This document shows, in pieces, positions 55,901-64,000 of a DNA stretch of 64,000 bases. The stretch spans positions 310,001 to 374,000 of the forward strand of contig JAOCPU010000004.1 of the NCBI GenBank assembly GCA_035772785.1, in the 5' to 3' direction. The notes below the pieces were generated by a model, which worked only from the letters and a program-made list of their open reading frames with translations, was not told where the DNA came from and made no database searches. Each line of letters begins with the position of its first letter. The first letter of the stretch is position 1. The translations under genes were made by a program, and so were the position numbers. The DNA is from Phlebiopsis flavidoalba. Lineage: Eukaryota > Basidiomycota > Agaricomycetes > Polyporales > Phanerochaetaceae.

Positions 55901-58900
55901 AGCTCACGCCCGCGCGAACTGCGTGTCCCGTAACCGACGCCCTGGGACACCCTCGCCCCGCCTCGATCAAAGCGGTGCAGCTGCGCGCCGGAGGCATCGT
56001 CGCGACGACACGCCTTGCCCTTTTGCGGCTAGGATCGGCGCACACGTACGTTTTCTGCGTCTCGACCATCTGCACCTCCTGCTCAGTGCTAGTGCGCTGC
56101 GGGCAAAACCGCGCGCGGTCATCAGACTCGCCGGTGCGCACAGACTCGTCTCGTCGCCCAGAAGCGATAGCGCGCCACCCGCGCTAGAACCGCATCCGTG
56201 CGCGGTGGCCAGGCCCGCGGGTGTTGCCCCCCCGCTTGCGCCATCGCGCAAGACCAGCAGCAGGCATCATTTGGCCCAAGGTGCGAGGGCGCCATCAAAT
56301 GCAGCTTATTATGTATCGCATTGCCAGAACCCTTTGGCCGTCGCCTCATCGTCAGCAGGCGCAATGGAAGACGAGCGGATCGCTATGGGGCACCGGGGGG
56401 GGGGGGGGGGGAGTCAAGGAATCGACCGGTGCAGCGCAGTGCTCCGTCAACGACAAACACAAGAAAGCTCGCAACCAACTGCTCCCGCTAGGCCAGCCAT
56501 AGCAGTGCAGGGCCGCGTCAACTACGCGCCGGGTCGATTAAATCCGGAGATGTTCCCGCTCAAAAGACGGTGTCGCACCACCACGCCCTTTGCACCGTGC
56601 GCCGTCACTGGCCGCGGCGTGTCCGCAATCGAGAAATTGGGGGGTGCCAGGGGGGGGGGGACGCTGATAGAGGCGCATCAGGACAAACGACTGCCTGCGC
56701 ATACGCGCGCGCGCTAAAAGAAACCCGAGCGTAACCGTCGTGGCGTGCAGCACGGGGGTCGTGGCCGCCGGGTAACGGCGTCAGCGCGCCGTGCACGGCG
56801 GCGTGGGACCCTAGTCGGCACCTTGCCTGGCTTCGATCCCTCGCGGTTCGAGTTCGCTGCTGGGGGACGATCCTCCGCGCAGGAACTGGTGTGGTGCGCG
56901 AACGGATAGGCTTCTGTATGTTCGCACTGATAGATGAGCTTGTCTGACGTACTCATTCCTCGCGCGGTGCTGTGCAGCGATAGTGCTGCACACCTTTGTG
57001 CAAAAAAGCACCCAGGGCATTGCGCAGGCCCGGTGGGCATGCAACCAACGAGCACCCCCCTGCATTCCTCGCCTGAGCCCCAAAGCCCCCGAATCCCCAC
57101 AACCTCTCGTTGGCAGAGCCGCAAGCGACGCCAACCGCACGGCGACCGCGCTGCGCTGCACGCGCACAACAGTGGCGAGTCAATCCACACGTGGGCTGAT
57201 GTCCATCGCGTGCAGGTCTCGCCCGCGCCCGCGGAGCGCGCGGCTGTGCGACGCGACGCGAGGGTCGCGACGGCGACTGACTGTGCGCCCTGCGGCCCGG
57301 CGCGTCTGCACCGTCGCATCGACCGCCGCCGCCGCCGCAGGGCTCGGTGTTCTACTGTACGACGCAGGGGCGCCGCGGTGGCCTGGCGTCCCGGCGGTAT
57401 CTAGGGATATCTGGAGTTCGCGAGGCTGGCGCAAAGGCGGCCGGCTTTGGATAAGCACGGTGGTCTTTTGGGTCACCACAGGTGCCCCGGATGCGACGCG
57501 AGCGTGCTTATGTCGCTGCTTGACGGCTAGACGCTACGCCCTCGGTCTAGAACTCGGAACCCGTCCGCGGGCAATTTTTCGTTCGCATTTCGCGCGCAGA
57601 GTCCCTGTTCGCTCTGCGCGCCTGGGGCGAGCGGCTGAGGCGAAGCGGCTGGAGGCGCCCATGGGTCGCGCGCGCAATAGCGCGCCCAGAACATGCGTCC
57701 GGTGACCTCGTGCCCGTGCGCCCCCTCCTGACGCACGCCACTAGGCGCAGAGCACGAAAGCCACCGGCATTCAACTAGAAGACTCGCCTTAAAACCCATC
57801 GCTGTCCGCCCCACCAAATGCAAACGCATGCGTTTGCGCATGACACGGCAGCATCAAAAACTGCCAAATTTACTGCACTGCTGCGACGCGCGCCGGGCTC
57901 ATGGGGGCCCCTGCGATCGACGGCTTGGCCGCGCTCGGGGCATTGGCCTGGACGCCTGACCTGCGCGCATGCTCCGAGAGGCGGGCTGGGTCACATTTCC
58001 CATTTCCCGTTCTTTCTGGTGGCCTGTGAGCGCATCGCGTCATGCGTTTGGGCTTCTGCGAGGGTTTTAGACTACAGCGCGCGCTCTGACGGCTGCGCTC
58101 GTGCTTGCGAAAATCCGCTCTCTCTCGGCTTTTTGCTGCTCGGGCGGCGGGTTCTGGGGCGAGATGGAACCCCGCAGAGAGCTTGCTAGTGCCGGTTTGT
58201 TTTGCCTTCAATTGCCGCGAGATCGAGAGTTCCCCACGGGACAGCGTCCACCGAAACACACAAAGAACAAAACCAGAACACTCCTTGTTTTTTTTTTCTG
58301 TATGTCTCGTCCTCAGGAAACACAGTCTCAAACTCTACCCCGTCCCGCCCCAACGCGTCCAAAAAATCTCACCACACCCAGTTGCACGACGACCCGCCAT
58401 TTTTTCTCCAAGCGCTCTCTCGATCTCAGATACGCCCACAATAAAAGAAAACAGGATTTAATAATATTATTAATAAATGCGGAGGCGCCGGCGTGTCACA
58501 CTCTGCACGGCGGGTTCCCACGCCCGCTCGCCCACTGTGCCGGAAAGGCAGGTGTGTAGAGTCAGCGCGCGCGCTCCCCGCCGTCGTCGTGTGGCATGCT
58601 GCCCAGCCGACGCCTGGGGCGCATCGAACAGCGGGATTAGAGGTGGGCTGCATCGGCGCGGGTGCTATGGGTGTGCGCGCGCTGCATCGCGGTGAAGAGG
58701 TGAAAGAGCAGCGGTGCCGCTGATTAGGTTTGCGGTTGGCCCACCACCTCCCGCACTGGCAAGAAACCTTCGTACCGCGAACGTGCCTGCCCATCTCACT
58801 GCTCATCGAAACCCAAGGACGACTATCATTGGCGGTGGCAGCACGACGACGAAACTGCACCCGGGCGGCGCGGCGACGCACCTGATAACGAGGACGAACC

Positions 58901-60000
58901 CCTGAGCTCGCCGCGCGATGCCCAGAGCCCGCGACACACCGATCGCGCGACGACGCGGTCTGATAGAGTTGTGCGGTGCGCCAAGAGGGTCGCGAACTGA
59001 GATGAGGGCAAAAAGGGACGAGCAGAACCCGAGTCGGGAGAGGCACGTCCGGATAAGGCCCTGCGCAATGTGTGCTGGTCAAGTGTTTATGCTTTTGCTT
59101 CGAATCGGGGCTGCGATAAGTAGTATGCGATGTGCGATAGCATAAGCTGCTTGTCTTTGTTCATCTTCGTGTTGAATTTGAACTCGGTTTGTCAAAACGA
59201 AATACCAGACTCGAGGATGCGTATACACCTCGCAGGGTCGCGCGGCGGGAGCATCACGCGGGGGCCCCAGAAAGCCTAAAACCACACACACGTCCCATGT
59301 GGCCTGGCCAGCCAAGCCCACCCACCCACCTTGACTTGCCCTGCGCTGCATTCGCTGCGTCTGCCGCTGACGTCGAGGGGCGGCTGCACCGGGGCGGTAT
59401 CACCGTGGTGCGCGACACCCGCCTCGCACGCGCCCACAAACGGCTTAATGGCCTCCCAGGGTGCGTGCGGGGCCAGGCCGCCGCACGCGCGCGGCTCGCG
59501 ATATCATCACGCCAGACCAGACCCAGATCGCACTGACATCGCGCATGACGGGGTGATATTGCGTGTGCATGAGTTTCTATTCCTCTATGGGAGACAGAAA
59601 CAAAGGTGTGTGGGGCTCTCGTTCGTTCCTTTTTATCGAATCCGGTCCAACAGACAAGCGAAGAACTACAGAGCGGGGTGCGTGCGCGCGTACATGCGTG
59701 GGTATATCATCCTCGAAGAAACATCGGGTTACCCAGCGGGCGACAGAGAGATAAAAAGAAAAAACCGAGACGTCTATGTGGCGATGGCGAGCGGGTGTTT
59801 GTATATAGTGGTATGAGGCAGTATGATGGGCGTGCGTGCGAGATATATATATGTGCATAGTGTGTGAGGCGAGCGAGCAAGAAAGAAAAAGAGACAAACG
59901 AAGGACGTCTTGTGCAGCGGAGCGAGCGGGATGGTTGGTTTTCGAGTCGAGTTGGGCGTGAGCGGGGGTGTGGGTGGTGCGAGAGATCGAGCAGATTAAA
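55901..60000. other. GC-rich region without a nameable gene
   Basis: About 4 kb with frames open on both strands and Arg/Ala/Pro-biased composition. A 17-G run lies at 56395-56411. Near 58640-58675 one plus frame reads VGCIGAGAMGVRALH, a glycine pattern like the nucleotide-binding start of 6-phosphogluconate/hydroxyisobutyrate dehydrogenases, but nothing after it supports an enzyme of that family. No tRNA, 5S rRNA or transposon ends seen. Confidence 0.3.
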
Positions 60001-60121
60001 AGTACAAACAAAGACCGCGCGCATGCGTTATTTAATTGCGCGTCCTCGAACCGGGGCAAGCCGACGGCAGCCGCAAACGTGCGCTCAGCCCGCTCCGCGC
60101 GCCGCCCGCGCGCAAGACCGA

Positions 60122-61318
60122 TCACCACACCGTGCTCTCGGCGCGAGCCCGCTGCAAAATGCGCCTGCAGGTCCCCCCGCGTGCGCGTGTGCGGCAGGGC
60201 CGCGCCGCGTCCGGCAGCGGCGGCGGCGGCGGCCGCTTCTCGGGCTCGGGCGGCGCACGCACGAGCTCGTCCTGCAGCGGGAAGAACGAGATCGGCTCCG
60301 GCGCGACGTACGCGCGCGCGCTGCGGGTCTGCGGGCGGGGGGATCGGGCGCCGTCCGGTGCTGCTGCCGGTGCGCGGCTGCTGGCGCGGCGGGCTTCTCG
60401 TGCTCGTCGCGCCGCGGCGCGGTTGTGCGCGGGACGGTCGACGATGTGCGCGGTGCTGTAGGGCACGTGCCCAGACATGCGCTCGCCCGCGGCCCACATG
60501 CTAATCACGCCCGTCGAGACCTTGCTCATCGCGGCCTGGTACAACCCAGCAGCTCGTCTTTTTCGGCGGGCGGCTCGCGGGCGTGCGTTCGTCGGTCGTC
60601 GTCGTCGTCGTCGGCGTCGGCGGGGAGGGTCGTGTCTACGACCGGCGACGACACGGCCGCTGGAGGAGAAGCGGCAGGCGCGAGCCGGGGCGGCTCTGTG
60701 TCGGATGGAAGGACGAAACGGCCGCGAGTGGGGCCGCGAGACGGGCGGGAGGCTGGTAGGCGGTGTGACGGCGCGTCGCGAGGGGCTGCTCAGAGCTCGC
60801 AAGGTGGCGCTCTGCGCGGTGAGGCTCGGGATGGACGGCACGGGTGCGTGCACTGATGATGGACCTGGCGTGGGCGAGGCCTGGTGGCGCGGCGGGCGAG
60901 GGGCACGAAGTCGTGGCGGGAGGAACGGTGCACGAGGTCGTGTTGGGGTGAGAGCACAGAACGGAGGAGTCGTGCGAGGACGAGTGGAAGCGTTGCATAA
61001 GTGCTGTTGTTGCAGGATGGCGAGGATCGACTGGCAGGACGAAGTAAGCCGTGGCGTAGGCGGCGAGCTTGCGTGCGCCTGAGGGAGGGATCGTCGGGCG
61101 GAGGGTCGAAAGGAGGAGGCGATGGGCTGGGGTTTGAGGACGAGGACGGCTGCGCGGCGACCGCGGACGCAGACGAGGACTTGAGCAGTACGGAGTCGGG
61201 CAGATGCAAAAGTGGCTACGGTACTTGCCGTGGCACGTATACAGCGATGGCTGGTGTTGAAATTGGAGCGAGACTTAGGCAGAAGAAAAAAAGCACGCAG
61301 AGTTAGGCTTTGACACAA
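60122..61318 (-). CDS. Candidate gene of unknown function, proline/arginine-rich
   Basis: A 398-codon open frame. Most of it is Arg/Pro/Ser/Ala-rich, as chance frames in this GC-rich stretch are. One part (~60460-60560) reads LYQAAMSKVSTGVISMWAAG and ERMSGHVPYSTAHIVDR, followed by PEPISFFPLQDELVRAPPEP (~60235-60300), and is more protein-like. The N-terminal third includes short leucine-rich pieces. No domain is recognised, and the frame may combine real exons with intron read-through. Treat as tentative. Confidence 0.3.
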   Translation of the reverse strand: MCQSLTLRAFFLLPKSRSNFNTSHRCIRATASTVATFASARLRTAQVLVCVRGRRAAVLVLKPQPIASSFRPSARRSLPQAHASSPPTPRLTSSCQSILAILQQQHLCNASTRPRTTPPFCALTPTRPRAPFLPPRLRAPRPPRHQASPTPGPSSVHAPVPSIPSLTAQSATLRALSSPSRRAVTPPTSLPPVSRPHSRPFRPSIRHRAAPARACRFSSSGRVVAGRRHDPPRRRRRRRRRPTNARPRAARRKRRAAGLYQAAMSKVSTGVISMWAAGERMSGHVPYSTAHIVDRPAHNRAAARRAREARRASSRAPAAAPDGARSPRPQTRSARAYVAPEPISFFPLQDELVRAPPEPEKRPPPPPLPDAARPCRTRARGGTCRRILQRARAESTVW

Positions 61319-63536
61319 CTGTGGTGGTGCTGCTCTATATGGACTTGTGCTGCCCAGGCAGAGGTACGCCGTTCAAGCCTCTGCCGACCCACTCGTCAGC
61401 GTGGTACGTCCTGTGGCATGGTGCGAGGGCGAGTATTATGGACGCGGGGGGGGGGGGGAGGGAGAGTCGAGGCTCAGGAGAGGCTGGCGAGGGAGGGCGA
61501 GGAAGTGCGGGCGGGAGAGGGGCGGGACGACTGCTGGTGGTTCGTGGGCATCGGTGGCATCTCGGCGGAGGCAGCACAAGGCGCTAACTTCCGTCCTGTG
61601 GGGGGCAGGGCCGTGAGCAGGCGGCGGGCGGGCGAACGTCGAGCATCGGCGACGACGAGGAAGGAACCATGTACACCTTTGTCTTGACTTCGCACCGGGG
61701 GGCGAAGGCAAGTCACCAGTCCGTGTCGATAGCCTGCATGTTTCGGCGGGGGCACGTTGTCCTGAGGCGGCAGCACAGGCAGCCTTTGTATATTTCTCTC
61801 GTCAGCTGAAGCGGGGCCCTATCCGCTCTTCATGGGTCTGTGATCGGGGCCTTGGCCTCATCTTTCTTTGCGGGCCACTATGACTGGTCGCGATTCAGAT
61901 CCCCAGCGATCGCCCCCCCTCGTGTCACAGGACGTCACGGGGTGGTCACGGGCCGTCACGACGTGCGTCTCGCTCGCTCTCGTCCGTGGAGCCCATCCCA
62001 GCTCTGCACTGAAAATGCCTGCCCTCGGACGGGAGAAGCTCCTCCGTACGCCGGTGGCACACGTCCTGGTTGCCTGCCGGGATCATGCCACAGACAAGTC
62101 CCAACAACACCTTCCTCACGCGCCCACCACGCTCTCACATTCACGAGTCTCCTCCAGACAACCGGTCGATGATGCCCTGCGCCGCCGTGTGCGCACGACC
62201 TGGCGGCGACGGCACATGTGATGCACATCCCGTGCCGACCGCCTTCGGGCACACGCGCCGGACAGCGCGAGCACGCCCCCCACACGCAACGGACACCGCC
62301 GCCGCTGTGCGTCGGTCTCGGGGCGCCGATCGACGCTGCTTCTCGCCCCGCCCTCCTGACCCTCTTTCGCTCTCCGACCCTGCTCCCGGTCCGACGCGTC
62401 CTAACGTAAGCGCACGCACCTCCACCTCCAGCAGCAATCCACCACCTAGCACCCTCTTCGACCCTTCGTCTCGTATTTCACCGTTTTCCTCCCGCTTTTC
62501 GTCCTAGCTCGTTTCTCGCCACCGCCAACAACCCCCTCCCCCGCCCCGCCCCGCAGACGCGACGCGAGTACGCGACCCCCCGAGCGCCCCCCGCGCACGC
62601 GCACGAGTCCAGACCGCGGCCCCCCCGCGACACTTACGCACCACGAACACGCGCGTCGCGCGCGCCGCGCGCGAGCCCGGCAGCCACGTTCCGAGGCCCC
62701 CTTCTCCCGAGGCCTCCCCCCATCACACTCTAATCCTGCTGAGCCTGTCTGCTGCTGCTGCTGGTGGCTGCCGCCTCCTCCCGCGAAGGTGACTGTAACG
62801 TACGCACTGCAGCGCGCGGCATGCGCGTGCGCCCCGCTCTATGCGCCCCGACCTATTGTTCGATGTATGGTTTCCTCGACTCGGGCGTGGCTGGTGTTCT
62901 CTCTCGCAGCGTTTTCGCGTTTCCCCGGTCATCAGCACCCACGCTGGTATTTCTTGTCCTGCGTAGCTTCGGCCTAACCATAACTCAATATATTATTCTA
63001 ACTCCAGTTGCTTGGTACAGTTGCAAGGGCGAACCAAGAACATGCCTAGAACGTATTGCGACCCTAGGGAAACAAAAACCTGCCATCTGTCGTGCCATCG
63101 CCCCATGCGCGCGACAGTGGGCGTCAAGCCCGCGCCCCCAGCATCGTCCACGCCGCCACCGCCACTACCAAAACGTGATTTTTCTACTTCGCTCTCCGGC
63201 TCTATCCCTCTTTCCATCGGGGCCTTTGCTCCACCTATCTGTATGGGACGCTCGTCACTTTCGCAATACACTCGCCGTGGGGCCGAAACCTTGTACCCAG
63301 TAGCTCGCCGTATGCCCCGTCGCCAATGGGCGGCCGTGGGGCGCGCGGGGGCCGGCAATACCGCTGATGGGGGACCCGGGGACCGGCGCAACGTGCCGAG
63401 GGCGGGGACCGGCGGGGCGCACGGGTAAGCGCGATGGGCAGGGCTTGGGTGCGTGGTTTAATATGTAGCCATGAGGGTGCGAAGTAGGCGACGGCGACGG
63501 CCATCGGGATGCGTGCGTGTGATTTAGTGGTTTGTA
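61319..63536. other. Unresolved GC-rich region
   Basis: About 2.2 kb. A 13-G run is at 61446-61458. Frames at 62764-63303 (plus) and 63235-63504 (minus) overlap; neither shows a domain. The run 62520-62700 is dominated by CCGC/CGCG. No RNA gene or repeat ends seen. Confidence 0.3.
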
Positions 63537-64000
63537 TTACTCGTCGTCCGACGGAGGAGTCAGGTACGCGGCGAGGCGCGCGAGCGCGTCGGCGGCGCGG
63601 GGCCGGGGAGCGCAGCAGCGCGCAAAGTACGGCCCACGCGCCCGCGCACGCGCGCGAGGGGAGGCTGCGCTCCGCGAGGGACCCTGCGCGGCGGCGAGCG
63701 CGTCATGGTGTTGCGTCGGCGGCAGCGTCTGTAGCAATCAGCGCGGCATCAGCATCTTTGCGTCACTGGCAGCGCGAACAGCAAGAAATGGGGAGCGTTC
63801 AAGGGAAGACGCGGCGCGTGATGCGGGGGGCGAGATAGATTGCGCGCGCGGTGAACCCACCGCCACAATTCCGTAACATGTCGCGCGGAGGCAGCAGGGG
63901 AGCTACTACCCGTGGGTGAGCCTGCCCGGGAGCGTGGTGCGCGGCGGGGGAAAAATAGACAATTGGGTTTTTCTGAGTCGGCGGGTTGTGTCCGGATTCG
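63537..64000 (-). CDS. Possible 3' end of a gene entering from the right edge
   Basis: The minus frame ending at 63537 finishes with ADALARLAAYLTPPSDDE, a natural-looking hydrophilic C-terminus, after an Arg/Ala-rich segment. Upstream sequence to the window edge changes frame and gives no domain. The product cannot be named; the call rests only on the form of the C-terminus. Confidence 0.25.

Noticed and set aside
58640..58720. 6-phosphogluconate or hydroxyisobutyrate dehydrogenase
   Set aside because: Only a short GCIGAGAMG glycine motif is present, with no downstream catalytic Lys block or matching length.
1..64000. CRISPR arrays, bacterial operons, integrated virus
   Set aside because: No regularly spaced direct repeats, no Shine-Dalgarno-led operons, no capsid, polymerase or integrase motifs; introns and gene content are fungal.

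Overview
The window looks like a piece of a filamentous basidiomycete (Agaricomycete-type) nuclear genome. Genes are on both strands, closely packed, and broken by many introns of about 50-60 bp with GT/AG ends. The gene set is fungal housekeeping plus accessory genes: SAM37, ETR1, RPF1, a p24 protein, a basidiomycete-style HET-domain protein, an ABCC vacuolar-type transporter, GTP cyclohydrolase I, a YANK/STK32-type kinase, a CCDC90/MCUR1 protein, MAK16, SUR2, ZPR1, NUP53, pyruvate carboxylase, two nucleotide-sugar transporters, a nitronate monooxygenase and SmB. The genus cannot be told from this sequence alone.

Nearly every recognisable gene, including ones expected to be essential, needs small frame corrections besides its introns. 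I read this as uncorrected long-read indel error, not decay, so coordinates give the outer span of each gene (start codon to stop codon, introns included) and exon borders inside are approximate.

Layout. 1-7.8 kb: the 3' part of SAM37 (+), an MCT-type MFS transporter (-), ETR1 (+), RPF1 (-), a p24 cargo receptor (+). 8.1-17.1 kb: a HET-domain gene (+) and a long ABCC transporter (+). 17.7-21.9 kb: GTP cyclohydrolase I (-) and an AGC-like YANK kinase (-). 22.2-27.4 kb: an unidentified gene (+), a mitochondrial CCDC90/FMP32-like gene (-), MAK16 (+), SUR2 (-). 27.4-34 kb: GC-rich sequence in which I can name no gene. 34.1-37.7 kb: ZPR1 (-) and NUP53/NUP35 (+), head to head. 38.0-39.1 kb: an intron-containing tRNA-Pro followed 43 bp later by an ~886 bp terminal-inverted-repeat element. 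39.8-48.8 kb: pyruvate carboxylase (-), VRG4 (-) and YEA4 (+). 48.8-51.4 kb: AT-richer, unresolved. 51.4-54.2 kb: nitronate monooxygenase (-) and SMB1 (+). 54.2-64 kb: mostly unresolved, very GC-rich sequence with G homopolymers.

Functional links: RPF1 and MAK16 both act in 60S ribosome assembly. VRG4 and YEA4 carry GDP-mannose and UDP-GlcNAc into the Golgi/ER for mannosylation and wall or glycan synthesis, and they share one ~410 bp intergenic region. SAM37, ETR1 and the CCDC90 protein are mitochondrial. SUR2 makes phytosphingolipids. Several neighbours are divergent pairs (MFS/ETR1, RPF1/p24, CCDC90/MAK16, ZPR1/NUP53, VRG4/YEA4, NMO/SMB1), which suggests shared promoters.
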